DNA of 64,000 bases. Origin: Pelagihabitans sp963710535 (GTDB taxonomy: Bacteria; Bacteroidota; Bacteroidia; Flavobacteriales; Flavobacteriaceae). Shown piece after piece: positions 17,472 through 26,470 of the stretch (the stretch's first letter is position 1; every line of letters begins with the position of its first letter). The notes below the pieces were generated by a model that was given only the letters and a program-made list of their open reading frames with translations, made no database searches and had not been told where the DNA came from. The stretch lies in assembly GCA_963710535.1 (NCBI GenBank), contig CAVQAW010000007.1:248001-312000 (forward strand). Direction: 5' to 3'. Made by a program: the position numbers and the translations under genes.

Positions 17472-18710
17472 TCAATCTACAATGGCCTGATAGACCATTT
17501 GGCGCATTTTTTCACCGTAATAATTGGAATAGGGCTGCACTTGGGTCATTAAAATGGCCACCATGTCTTCTTTGGGATCTACGAAAAAGTAGGTACAGTA
17601 CGCGCCGCTCCAATAATACTGCCCTACCGATCCCAACTGCTTGCTGTCGGCCACATCGGTGGTCACCCCAAAACCAAGTCCGAACCCCTGTCCCGGAGCG
17701 CGATATAGGTCACCGACCTGATTGGTGGTCATGATTTCCAAGGTTTTTGGGCTGAGGTATTGTTTGTCGTTCCACTTTCCGCCGTTGAGGAGCATTTGGG
17801 CAAACTTCATATAATCGGCTGCCGTTGAGAATAGGCCATGGGTACCTCCGAATACCGTATTGCCCTCAATGGGCAATTGTTGCGGCGATTTGATCAACTT
17901 GTTATTTTCGTCTAATTGATGAACCGGTATCCATCGGCTTTGGTTCTCTTTTTTGATATTGTAACCGGTATCGTTCATACCCAGTGGGTCAAAAAGGCGC
18001 TGTTGCAAAAACGCCGCGGTGGTCATGCCCGAAAAATGTTCGATCAGCAACGACAGTACATCGGGCGAAGCGCTATAGTACCATTGGGCCCCGGGCTGTC
18101 CTACAAGGGGCAATTTCGCCAGGGTATTGACCCTGCTTTCAATATTGGCCTGGGGCTCCACATAAAGTGCATTTGCAATTTCGTTATCGAGTTTATTACC
18201 CCCTAGGCCATGTGAAAAACCTGCCGTATGCGACAATAGGTTCGCAATGGTGATGGGTTGTGCGGCGGGTACGGTTTCCCCTTCGATTCCATGATTGACT
18301 TCTTTTGCCACCTTCATTTCCTTGAATTGTGGAAGGTATTTCGAGACTGGGTCGTTCAATGAAAACAAACCCTCTTCATATAACATCATGAAGCCTACGC
18401 TCACGATGGGTTTGGTCATCGACATGATATGCCCGATCTGGTCTTGGGCCATTGGGGTCTTTGTTGTGGCATCGCTTGATCCAAGAGCAGCTTGGTGCAC
18501 GATCTTGCCTTTGCGCATGACCAGGGAGATGGCTCCTGGAATTCGACCTTCATCGATTTCTTTTTGAAGGAATGATTCATAACGCTCTAAACGCTCATCG
18601 GATACGCCTGAAACAATCAGGTTCGGTGCCAAGGCGCTTTGCCCCAAAACGAAGTTGAGCGAAAGCAAGAAAACAAAAGCGGTCAAAAAATAATGGGATC
18701 GGTTTTTCAT
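17472..18710 (-). CDS. Secreted serine hydrolase, class C beta-lactamase-like
   Basis: A 412-residue member of the beta-lactamase/esterase (S12) family with a signal peptide ending VLGQS. The catalytic SxxK is SMTK (Ser97-Lys100), the Tyr motif is YSA (212-214), and a GGTHG stretch takes the place of the KTG-type third motif. Family members act as esterases, D-aminopeptidases or D,D-peptidases; few in Bacteroidota are real beta-lactamases. It is the last gene of the long minus-strand run reaching up to 29 kb, separated from the molybdenum subunit by a 139-base gap, so it might have its own promoter. The neighbouring D-aminoacylase-like gene makes a D-amino-acid ester or amide plausible as substrate (inference). 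Confidence 0.85.
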   Translation of the reverse strand: MKNRSHYFLTAFVFLLSLNFVLGQSALAPNLIVSGVSDERLERYESFLQKEIDEGRIPGAISLVMRKGKIVHQAALGSSDATTKTPMAQDQIGHIMSMTKPIVSVGFMMLYEEGLFSLNDPVSKYLPQFKEMKVAKEVNHGIEGETVPAAQPITIANLLSHTAGFSHGLGGNKLDNEIANALYVEPQANIESRVNTLAKLPLVGQPGAQWYYSASPDVLSLLIEHFSGMTTAAFLQQRLFDPLGMNDTGYNIKKENQSRWIPVHQLDENNKLIKSPQQLPIEGNTVFGGTHGLFSTAADYMKFAQMLLNGGKWNDKQYLSPKTLEIMTTNQVGDLYRAPGQGFGLGFGVTTDVADSKQLGSVGQYYWSGAYCTYFFVDPKEDMVAILMTQVQPYSNYYGEKMRQMVYQAIVD

Positions 18711-18849
18711 GTTGGATCGGCTTTAGTGTTGCTAAAGATAACCGATTTTGTGGATTTTGATCGGCGCTGGCAATTTTTTGGAGGAAGGCCAGCCCCTTAA
18801 ATTTTTTAGGCCTTGATCGGAGTACTTCCTATCGATTCATTTTTGGTGC

Positions 18850-21027
18850 CTAGGCCTGCAACACCTGCAATACCCGTTCAGGGGTGAAGGGCAAATGCCG
18901 GAGCGGCTTGCCTGTCAATTTCAAAAAAGCGTTCGCGATGGCACAGGCGACCAAGGGGGTTCCCGATTCGCCGACACCCTGGGGGTGCTCCGAGGACGCG
19001 ATCATTTCTGTTTCCACGCTTTCCGGGATATCCTGCATGCGAAGTATTTGGTAATCATTGTAATTCGATTGTTGAACGGCGCCATCCACTATGGTGAGCT
19101 GCTCATAGAGCACACTACTGATGCCCATAAGGATGCCCCCTTCCATCTGTGCCTTTACATTATCGGGCTGTACAATGACCCCGGCATCCACCGCGTTCCA
19201 AAAATGGTGCACCTTAATTTTACCGGTTTTGTCGTCCACCGATATTTCGCATATGCCCGTACCCAAAGAGCCGCTTCGTTCCACAAATGCCACGCCTTTG
19301 GCGCGTCCGGGCAATGAAGGTTCGTCCCATTTCGACATGCTTACGGCTTTTTCAAGCGTGGCGAGGGCCCTTGGCGATTTTGACATGAGCTTTCTGCGGA
19401 GTGCCACCGGATCGATCCCCCGATCATGGGCAATTTCATCGATCATGCATTCGATTGCGAATTTATTGGGGCCATGACCAACCGAACGCCAATGTTTGAG
19501 CCTAATGCCATGCGAGACTTCTCGCCATTCGGCATATTGGTTGGCGATATCATAATGTTCATTTTTGATGCCACTGGCCACCAGATTCCCCCCGTCGCCC
19601 ACGACCATATGGGAGAATCCCGTGATATTGCCTTTGGTATCGACACTCGCCTTGAGGCGCTGAAGGGTAAGTGGACGAAAGGCGCCATAGGTGAGATCAT
19701 CCTCCCTGGTCCATATCAGTTTTACGGGAACCCCGGGCATCAGGGCTGCCAATGAAGTACATTCCAGTACAAAATCGGTCATGCTCCTTCTTCCAAAACC
19801 CCCTCCCAAATACTGCAGATTGATTTTCACCTGCTCCGGGGGTATTCCCAAAAGTTGGGGAACCCCAAGTTTAGAGTCAAAACCTTGCTGGCTGCCCACC
19901 CAAACCTCGGCACTTTGTTTGTCCTCCGAAATACGTGCCACAGCGTTCAGTGGTTCCATTTGGGCATGGTACACATAATCGTTTTTAAAATCGACCGTGT
20001 ACGTTTTTGCGGCCGACCTAAAGGCAGTGGCAACGCCCCCGATTTCCGTAAGTACTTGGCCCGTCTTGTTTTGCCCGGCAATTTTTTCATAGGCCCCATA
20101 GGCCTCCTGGGAATTGAAACCGCTCGCCTGCGACTTTCCCCATTCGATCTCCAACCGTTTTTTGGCGGCCAGGGCCACTGACAAGGATTTGGCCACCACG
20201 CCGATGGCGTAGTCGAAGGGCACCACCTTTACGACACCGTCAATGGCCAAAATCTCCGCTTCATTTTTTAATGTTGGTTTGGCACCATGCACCCTGCCCC
20301 TTTCCAAAACCCCATAAACCATGCCGGGCAAATTCAGATCTATGGCGAACTGGGCCTTGCCGTTAACTTTTTCAGGGACGTCTGTGCGCTCCAGATCTTT
20401 CCCGACCAAACGATAAGCGTCCTGGTTTTTTAATAGATCCTCGGAAAATTCGGGAAGTTGTTCCGGCATGTCAAGGAACGGAACTATGGCGCCATAGGGG
20501 ATCGACTTGTTTTCTTTTTCATAAATCACATTTCCATTGTCGGTGCTTAGTTCGGTGATGGGCACGTTCCATTTTTTGGAGACGCTATGCAACAGGATGT
20601 GCCTTGCCTGCGCACCAGCCTTTCTCATGATGGTATAATAGCCGAAGGTAATGCGGCTACCGGCCGACAACATGACCTTGCCGTTCGGCCCCCATCCATC
20701 GGAACCGTAAATGGCGGATTCCTGGGGCGAAAAAACGACCTTGACCAGAGACCAATCCGCATCCATTTCCTCCGCGAACAAGGCCGGTAAGGAAGTCATG
20801 GAACCCTGGCCCATTTCTGCCGCAGGGTTATAGATGGTAATAAGGCCATCTTCGGATAACTCGACCCATGCCGTAAGTCGTTGTTTGCTGATGGCATCCT
20901 GAAGTTCCTTTTGGTCCTTGCAGGAGACCAATTGTGGTAAAACACCCGAAACCCCTATGAATAGGGCAACACTGCTGGAGGACTTCAAGAATTGTCTTCT
21001 GGACTGTATTTTTAAAGGCGAGTGCAT
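18850..21027 (-). CDS. Molybdopterin-dependent oxidoreductase large subunit (IorB/xanthine dehydrogenase family), Tat-exported
   Basis: The large subunit of a two-part molybdenum hydroxylase related to isoquinoline 1-oxidoreductase (IorB) and periplasmic aldehyde oxidases. Its 725 residues start with a twin-arginine signal (RRQFLKSSSS, 10-19). Seen: EMGQGSMTSLPALFAEEM, the GGGFGRRS loop near the cofactor, and the C-terminal GVGESGTPL with the catalytic Glu (about 687). Unlike full xanthine dehydrogenase it lacks FAD and FeS domains, which matches the separate 2Fe-2S gene directly upstream (33-base gap). It probably oxidises an aldehyde or N-heterocycle in the periplasm. No XdhC/MocA-type maturation gene is found nearby. 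Confidence 0.9.
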   Translation of the reverse strand: MHSPLKIQSRRQFLKSSSSVALFIGVSGVLPQLVSCKDQKELQDAISKQRLTAWVELSEDGLITIYNPAAEMGQGSMTSLPALFAEEMDADWSLVKVVFSPQESAIYGSDGWGPNGKVMLSAGSRITFGYYTIMRKAGAQARHILLHSVSKKWNVPITELSTDNGNVIYEKENKSIPYGAIVPFLDMPEQLPEFSEDLLKNQDAYRLVGKDLERTDVPEKVNGKAQFAIDLNLPGMVYGVLERGRVHGAKPTLKNEAEILAIDGVVKVVPFDYAIGVVAKSLSVALAAKKRLEIEWGKSQASGFNSQEAYGAYEKIAGQNKTGQVLTEIGGVATAFRSAAKTYTVDFKNDYVYHAQMEPLNAVARISEDKQSAEVWVGSQQGFDSKLGVPQLLGIPPEQVKINLQYLGGGFGRRSMTDFVLECTSLAALMPGVPVKLIWTREDDLTYGAFRPLTLQRLKASVDTKGNITGFSHMVVGDGGNLVASGIKNEHYDIANQYAEWREVSHGIRLKHWRSVGHGPNKFAIECMIDEIAHDRGIDPVALRRKLMSKSPRALATLEKAVSMSKWDEPSLPGRAKGVAFVERSGSLGTGICEISVDDKTGKIKVHHFWNAVDAGVIVQPDNVKAQMEGGILMGISSVLYEQLTIVDGAVQQSNYNDYQILRMQDIPESVETEMIASSEHPQGVGESGTPLVACAIANAFLKLTGKPLRHLPFTPERVLQVLQA

Positions 21028-21059
21028 GGGTTAGGTTTTAGTTGGGATAACGGTTTGTT

Positions 21060-21533
21060 CTAATTGACGTTAGGTTGATTTTCTGAAGCCAGTTCAATGG
21101 CCTTTACGATACGGAGGTAGGTGCCGCAACGGCACAGATTCCCGTTCATGTACGTCAAAATTTGATCGCGTTCGGGTTTGGGAATCTCTTTTAACAAGGC
21201 CACAGCTTGCATGATCTGTCCGGATTGGCAGTACCCGCACTGCGGGACTTGTGCTTCAATCCACGCTTTTTGGACCGGGTGGTCTCCCATTTCAGATAAG
21301 CCTTCGATGGTGGTGATCATTTGTCCGTCGGCCAAACTATCGACCGTCAAAACACAGGCCCTCTGGGGATTTCCATTCACATGAACGGTGCAGGCCCCGC
21401 ACTGCGCGATACCACAACCATATTTTGTTCCTGTCAATAGCAGATGCTCCCTTAACACCCATAACAGGGAGGTGCCTTGGTCTACCTCAATTTTGTGTAC
21501 CGTGTTGTTGACGTTGATGGAATAGCTGGGCAT
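21060..21533 (-). CDS. 2Fe-2S subunit of molybdenum hydroxylase (IorA-like)
   Basis: A 157-residue electron-transfer subunit with two 2Fe-2S clusters. The N-terminal plant-ferredoxin cluster uses Cys40, Cys45, Cys48 and Cys60 (CGIAQCGAC), and the C-terminal helical cluster uses Cys99, Cys102, Cys134 and Cys136 (CGYC, CRC). It passes electrons from the molybdenum subunit encoded next. It has no signal of its own and is expected to ride out of the cell with the Tat-signal-bearing partner. It ends 33 bases before the large-subunit start. The final electron acceptor is not encoded here. Confidence 0.93.
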   Translation of the reverse strand: MPSYSINVNNTVHKIEVDQGTSLLWVLREHLLLTGTKYGCGIAQCGACTVHVNGNPQRACVLTVDSLADGQMITTIEGLSEMGDHPVQKAWIEAQVPQCGYCQSGQIMQAVALLKEIPKPERDQILTYMNGNLCRCGTYLRIVKAIELASENQPNVN

Positions 21534-21611
21534 GGGAACGATTTAATTTTACGTTAAGCTACAAAAAAGCGGTCTGGATTACAAATCGATACGAGCCCTT
21601 TTGTGAACAGT

Positions 21612-22526
21612 TTATCTCACCCCGTTTACATTCATTTCTAGGGTATAAGCCGAATCCATTGCCGTAATGAACAACGTATGCTGGCCTATTCCACCAAAGG
21701 TGACGTTGGCGGTCCAATTTTCACCGGTTGCAATGTGCTCGATCTGTTGGCCTTCCTTGTTGAATACGGTTACACCATCTCCGGTCAGGTAAACATTGCC
21801 TTGGTTGTCCAAGGTCATACCGTCCGACCCCATTGCGCAGAAAAGTTTCCTATCGCTAAGGCTGCCATCGTCGTTGATGGTGTAGGAATAGGTTTTTTTG
21901 TCCCCGATATCTGCGATATACAGGGTTTTGCCGTCGGGCGTTCCTATGATGCCGTTGGGTTGTACCAAACCGTCCGCAACGATGTTGACCGCTCCCAGAT
22001 CTGGATTCACATAATAGACCCTTTGTGCTTCAATTTCAGGTTTTTCATGGTCCCAGTAAGGTCTTTTATAAAAGGGATCGGTAAAATAGATGCCTCCTTC
22101 GGAATCTACCCAAAGATCGTTTGGCCCATTGAGCAATTTTCCTTCGAAATCACTGACCAAGACGTCAACGTTTTGGTCGGAATCGATCAACCACAATTGA
22201 TTTTTTTCGTCGGCACAGGCCAGCAGATTGCCGTCATGGTCGAAATAAAGTCCGTTCGCTCGGCCCGAAGGTTGCATATAGGTCGAAATCGAATTGGTCT
22301 GGGCATCCCATTTTAGGATACGGTCGTTGGGTTGGTCCGTGAAATAGACATTTCCATTGGAATCCACAGCCGGACCTTCGGTGAATTTGTAGTCGTCGGC
22401 TACCAATATCAATTGTGCACCTTCCTTAATGATGCCGCTATTTTGGGCATTACATGAAGTAGTGGTCAGTAGTAAAAGGAAGAGTAAGGCCAAAAGTAAA
22501 TGGGTTATTATTTTCATGGTTTTCAT
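21612..22526 (-). CDS. SMP-30/gluconolactonase-family lipoprotein
   Basis: A six-bladed propeller of the SMP-30/gluconolactonase/LRE family, a metal-dependent lactonase fold. After a lipobox (TTTSC, Cys25), the 304-residue protein shows FTEGPAVDSNGNVYFTD, with the metal-ligand Glu near residue 50, NGPNDLWVDSEGGIYFTDP with the Asn ligand, and LYIADIGD with the Asp ligand. The metal site therefore seems complete. It probably opens a sugar or other lactone in the periplasm. It sits between the D-aminoacylase-like gene (40 bases upstream) and the 2Fe-2S subunit gene. A lactone could be the product of a neighbouring oxidation, but this is inference. Confidence 0.87.
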   Translation of the reverse strand: MKTMKIITHLLLALLFLLLLTTTSCNAQNSGIIKEGAQLILVADDYKFTEGPAVDSNGNVYFTDQPNDRILKWDAQTNSISTYMQPSGRANGLYFDHDGNLLACADEKNQLWLIDSDQNVDVLVSDFEGKLLNGPNDLWVDSEGGIYFTDPFYKRPYWDHEKPEIEAQRVYYVNPDLGAVNIVADGLVQPNGIIGTPDGKTLYIADIGDKKTYSYTINDDGSLSDRKLFCAMGSDGMTLDNQGNVYLTGDGVTVFNKEGQQIEHIATGENWTANVTFGGIGQHTLFITAMDSAYTLEMNVNGVR

Positions 22527-22566
22527 CTTTTGTAAACTTAATATTTATGTCTTTTTTCTCGTTGTT

Positions 22567-24222
22567 TTAATTTTCGCCATTCCATCCGGGACCATGGACC
22601 ACACGACCGGAGAACACGCCGGTGTGTTCCCCATCTTTCAGCACCTGCTGACCATTCACAAATACATCCTTCACACCGGTGGCATATTGGTGGGGCTTTT
22701 CGAAAGTGGCATTGTCCTTGATCTTGCCCGCGTCAAAAACTACCACATCGGCAAAGTAACCTGCCTTCAACGCGCCTCTTTTCTTCAGTTTAAGATTGGT
22801 GGCAGGCAGGGTTGTGAGCTTGTAAACAGCATCTTCCAGCGGAATGACCTGCTCTTCGCGTACATATTTCCCCAAAAGTCGGGCAAAAGATCCGTAGGCC
22901 CTGGGGTGTGTGCTTTGTTCGAGGAAAACCCCTTCATTGGTGTACGATCCGGCATCGGAACATATGCTCATATAGGGTAAAGCCAGTTTCTTTTTGATAT
23001 TGTCTTCGGACATGGAGAAGTAAACCACCTGGATGCGGCTATCGTCTTCATATATGAGGTCGACCAAGGTTTCATTGGCTGTTTTATGCCTTTCCTCGGC
23101 CACTTCGGCAAGGGTTTTCCCGATGAGGTGCCTGAGCGCTTTGTTCCTGAACCCGACCAAAAGAATTTTGTCGGGGGGAACGTGAAAATCGATTTCCGCC
23201 ATCATTTTTGCTCTTTGCTTCGGGTCAGAGATCAATTTCATGGTCGCATCGTGTCCTCCTTCCTTTGCCCAGGGCGGCAACACCACATTGAGCCCGGTGG
23301 AACTCGCATTATAGGTGTACATGTCGGTGGTGATGGGCAAGCCTTTCCTTCGTGCATCCTCTACCAAGCGTATCGCACTGTCAAGCAGCTGCCAGTTCGC
23401 ATTACCGGAAGCCTTGAAATGATAGATTTCCGCCGGGATATGGGCATCTTCCGATATGGTGATCAATTCCTGCACGGCCCCCAATAGTCCGCCTTCCTCA
23501 TCGCGAATGTGCGAAATGTACATCCCATCATATGCTGAGGCCACTTTGGCCAATTCAACGATTTCCTCGGTCTGTGCATGGCCACTGGGCACATAGATCA
23601 AGGAAGTGGAGAGCCCCACGGCACCTTCCTCCATTGCCTCACGCATCAGTCGTTTCATGGTATCCATTTCCTGTTCCGTTGGGGGTCTTTTTTCATAGCC
23701 CATGACATATTCCCGTAAGGTGCCGTTGCCCACGAAGGAGGCCACATTGGTAGAGATGCCCTTCTTTTCCAGAAAGGCAAGGTATTCTCCGAGACTGGTC
23801 CAGGAAACATCATAGGTGATGTCGTCCTGACCTTCCGTCATTTCCTTTTTCATCTGCTTGTTCAAGGGTCCCATCGAATGGCCCTCTCCCATCACTTCCA
23901 AAGTAACCCCTTGGCGGATATCGCCCTGGGAACGGCCGTCTTCGATGAGCGATTCATTGGCCCAACTGAGCATATTGATAAATCCTGGTGCCACTACAAG
24001 TCCTGTTGCATCGATTACCAAGTTACCCTTGGCCCCATTCAATGTTCCGATCGCGGCGATGGTGTCGGCATTGATGCCGACATCGCCCATGAACGACTTT
24101 GAACCGGAGCCATCGACGATGGTTCCGTTTTTGATGAGAACGTCGTAGGTGACCTGCTTCGAGCAGCCCGTTAAAATGCAACAAAGCAGGAAGAGGATAT
24201 AAATTGTCGATTTCATCTTCAT
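22567..24222 (-). CDS. N-acyl-D-amino-acid deacylase-like amidohydrolase, lipoprotein
   Basis: A D-aminoacylase/amidohydrolase-superfamily protein of 551 residues with a lipobox (ILTGC), so membrane-anchored outside the cytoplasm. The opening VLIKNGTIVDGSG and the ending GYFADVVVFDAGKI are typical. Between them are HIRDEEGG, IYHFKASG and ICSDAG, carrying the later metal-site residues. The usual HxH after the first strand is absent: the sequence there is PGFINMLSWANESL, where PGFxDxHxH is expected. This is a recognised subgroup feature to my knowledge, but it implies an altered metal centre. It lies immediately after the Nramp-like transporter (24-base gap) on the same strand. Confidence 0.86.
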   Translation of the reverse strand: MKMKSTIYILFLLCCILTGCSKQVTYDVLIKNGTIVDGSGSKSFMGDVGINADTIAAIGTLNGAKGNLVIDATGLVVAPGFINMLSWANESLIEDGRSQGDIRQGVTLEVMGEGHSMGPLNKQMKKEMTEGQDDITYDVSWTSLGEYLAFLEKKGISTNVASFVGNGTLREYVMGYEKRPPTEQEMDTMKRLMREAMEEGAVGLSTSLIYVPSGHAQTEEIVELAKVASAYDGMYISHIRDEEGGLLGAVQELITISEDAHIPAEIYHFKASGNANWQLLDSAIRLVEDARRKGLPITTDMYTYNASSTGLNVVLPPWAKEGGHDATMKLISDPKQRAKMMAEIDFHVPPDKILLVGFRNKALRHLIGKTLAEVAEERHKTANETLVDLIYEDDSRIQVVYFSMSEDNIKKKLALPYMSICSDAGSYTNEGVFLEQSTHPRAYGSFARLLGKYVREEQVIPLEDAVYKLTTLPATNLKLKKRGALKAGYFADVVVFDAGKIKDNATFEKPHQYATGVKDVFVNGQQVLKDGEHTGVFSGRVVHGPGWNGEN

Positions 24223-24245
24223 TTATTTATGTGTATTGGTGAATA

Positions 24246-25607
24246 TCATTGTCCGAATAATTTAACGACCCCGAGTATGCCAACGGCCAAAATACTTAAA
24301 ATACTCAGCCAAAGTACCAGGTCGTAATATACACCGGGTTTAAAATTCGGATTGAGCCTTTTATACCTGAATTGGAGCACCGCATAGACCACTAGGAACA
24401 ACAAAAATGAACCTACGATACCGCCCGAAATGACCATCATCACGGGCAGCTTAATAAACACGAACAACAATGCCCAAAGCATGGGAAGGACCCATGCAAA
24501 AATGGCCACCGTTTTTTTTCGACTCTTAAAATCGGAAAAATCGATCCAGCCCAACTGTCCGAAAATATCGGAGGCTTGTCTTGTCCATGCCGCCAAGGCT
24601 GCAAAAAGGGTCGAAAACAAGGTGATGAAGGCCCCGATCAAAAAGGCGGTTTTGGCCAAGGGTCCCAGCGATTCGGTATACATGGCGGAAAGGGTTTCGA
24701 CCATGGCGTATCCCTCGGGGATATTGCCCTGGGCATGGAGCACTGCAGCGCCCAACAAATAAAAGGCGGCAGTCACGGTGGTATAGATGAGCATGGCGAA
24801 AATGGCATCCAATTTCATGACTTTGATCCAGCCGGCCGCCCGTTCTTTCCAGGCATCCGATCCATCGTTTTTGCCTGCGTAGGAGGCATAGCCCTTTTCA
24901 AGGCACCAGTAATTGTAGTGGATGATTTCATCGCCCCCAACGCCCGTGATGCCGAAGGCGCCAAAGGCAACGGCCAAAGATTCTTTCGGTAGATCGAATT
25001 GTAGCCCGCTCCAGATATCGGCCCAATCGATTTGAAAGGGGGTAAAACTCAAAAAATACAGGGACGCAAAAGTGAACAAGGTAAAAATACCGATCATGGC
25101 CAAGGATAGTCGCTCGATATACGTATAATATCCCCGATACACCATCAGGGCGACCACGGTAGCGATGGCAAAGGCATAGAAGGGAATACTCATCGAAGGA
25201 CCGATAATATTCAAGATAATGGCCACTCCGCCCACAATGCCCCCGACCTGTAGGAGCTTGATCACCATAACCATCAAAACGGTCCATACCGACCATTTTG
25301 CCTGCCCAAAACGGGGGCCGGGCAGTTGGTTGAAGGCCTGCATGGCCGTTTCCCCGGTTAGGATGGTATGCTTGCCGAATTCCAATTGAACGGCCACCTT
25401 CACCATACAGCTTACGATGATCACCCAAAATGTGATAAAGCCCGCCTTGGCCCCCAAGGTGGTAGTGGCGATCAGTTCCCCCGAGCCCACAATGGATGCC
25501 GATAGAATAAAACTGGGTCCCAAAAATTTAAACCTGCCTTTTAAAGTGGTCGGCGGCGTTTTGGTCTTATCGGGCGACAGCACATAGGGATCGATCGGTT
25601 CGGACAT
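24246..25607 (-). CDS. Nramp-family-like transporter with non-canonical metal motif
   Basis: An inner-membrane protein of 453 residues with about 11 hydrophobic segments and the LeuT-type fold of the Nramp family, which normally imports Mn2+ or Fe2+ with protons. Segment 1 reads SIVGSGELIATTTLGAKAG, so the family's metal-binding DPGN is replaced by VGSGE; the protein probably does not bind transition metals in the classical way. Distant homologues such as NRMTs carry Mg2+, and many in Bacteroidota and Planctomycetes are unassigned. It is placed between a D-aminoacylase-like lipoprotein and a sugar isomerase on one strand, so import of an organic product is as plausible as metal transport. Confidence 0.82.
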   Translation of the reverse strand: MSEPIDPYVLSPDKTKTPPTTLKGRFKFLGPSFILSASIVGSGELIATTTLGAKAGFITFWVIIVSCMVKVAVQLEFGKHTILTGETAMQAFNQLPGPRFGQAKWSVWTVLMVMVIKLLQVGGIVGGVAIILNIIGPSMSIPFYAFAIATVVALMVYRGYYTYIERLSLAMIGIFTLFTFASLYFLSFTPFQIDWADIWSGLQFDLPKESLAVAFGAFGITGVGGDEIIHYNYWCLEKGYASYAGKNDGSDAWKERAAGWIKVMKLDAIFAMLIYTTVTAAFYLLGAAVLHAQGNIPEGYAMVETLSAMYTESLGPLAKTAFLIGAFITLFSTLFAALAAWTRQASDIFGQLGWIDFSDFKSRKKTVAIFAWVLPMLWALLFVFIKLPVMMVISGGIVGSFLLFLVVYAVLQFRYKRLNPNFKPGVYYDLVLWLSILSILAVGILGVVKLFGQ

Positions 25608-25628
25608 TGATTCGTCTTGGTATGGGCC

Positions 25629-26465
25629 TTACAACGAGGCCAGGTATTTTAGGTTGTGTTTCATGCTGTCTAAAGGCGTGCTCGCATATTCTTCCTGTTC
25701 AATAAAGATATGCTTTACCCCAGAAGCTTTCTGTAGTGCCATCATGGCCCGAATATCCAGACCGCCCTTACCGAATTCGGTACTTTCTTTTTTGTTCATA
25801 TCCATATCCTTGAGGTGCCATAAAGGAAAACGCCCCGGATATCGGTTAAAGTAGTCTTTGGGGTCTTTCCCGGCCACGATCACCCACCCCAGATCGAGTT
25901 CCATATGCACCAGATCGGCCTCGGTATTATCCAAAAGCAAGTCGAACAAAACTTGTCCGTTATCCGATTCGAACTCGTATTCATGGTTATGGTACCCAAA
26001 TTTTAGGCCCAATTTTTTGCAAGCTTCCCCTGCTTCATTAAATTTTTCAGCTACTTTTTTATAGTTGTCTATCGTTTGACCGCTGCTGGGCATGGAAGAG
26101 CAGATCAAATATTCCTGTCCAGAGGCTACAGCTTCTTCCATGGTTGTTTGAAAATTATCGTCCAAAGCCACGTGTCCGCTGGTTAGTTTCATGCCCAAAT
26201 CATCACATACCTGCTTCATTTCGACGGGTGAGAGACCATAATAGAGCCCTTTTTTACTTCTAGCCGATTCTATTTCCTTAAAGCCTATGGTTGCGATCTG
26301 TTTTAGGGTGCCCACGGCATCCTTGGCCATTTCGTCCCTAAAGCTATAGAGCTGTACGCCAAATTTTTGCGGACTTACCGAACCAAAAAGATCCGAGGGC
26401 AGCAAAACACTCCCCAATACCATCGCGCCTGAATATTTTATGAAATCCCTTCTTTTATTTGTCAT
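25629..26465 (-). CDS. Sugar phosphate isomerase/epimerase family protein (xylose-isomerase-like TIM barrel), exported
   Basis: A 278-residue AP-endonuclease-2-fold TIM barrel. The N-terminus (NKRRDFIKYSGAMVLGS) looks like a Tat or Sec signal of the kind carried by periplasmic members in Bacteroidota. Then come FGVQLYSFRDE, GYHNHEYEF and MELDLGWV, with the His, Glu and Asp that form the metal site. The substrate is unknown; relatives isomerise or epimerise free sugars or inositols, or clip 3-keto sugars. It is six bases from the DUF3500 gene upstream and 22 from the transporter gene downstream, so very likely cotranscribed. Confidence 0.86.
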   Translation of the reverse strand: MTNKRRDFIKYSGAMVLGSVLLPSDLFGSVSPQKFGVQLYSFRDEMAKDAVGTLKQIATIGFKEIESARSKKGLYYGLSPVEMKQVCDDLGMKLTSGHVALDDNFQTTMEEAVASGQEYLICSSMPSSGQTIDNYKKVAEKFNEAGEACKKLGLKFGYHNHEYEFESDNGQVLFDLLLDNTEADLVHMELDLGWVIVAGKDPKDYFNRYPGRFPLWHLKDMDMNKKESTEFGKGGLDIRAMMALQKASGVKHIFIEQEEYASTPLDSMKHNLKYLASL

Positions 26466-26470
26466 TGATC

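Noticed and set aside
17472..18710. Antibiotic-resistance beta-lactamase
   Set aside because: Only the general S12 motifs (SMTK, YSA) are present; the third KTG-type motif is not typical, and the family in Bacteroidota consists mostly of esterases and peptidases.
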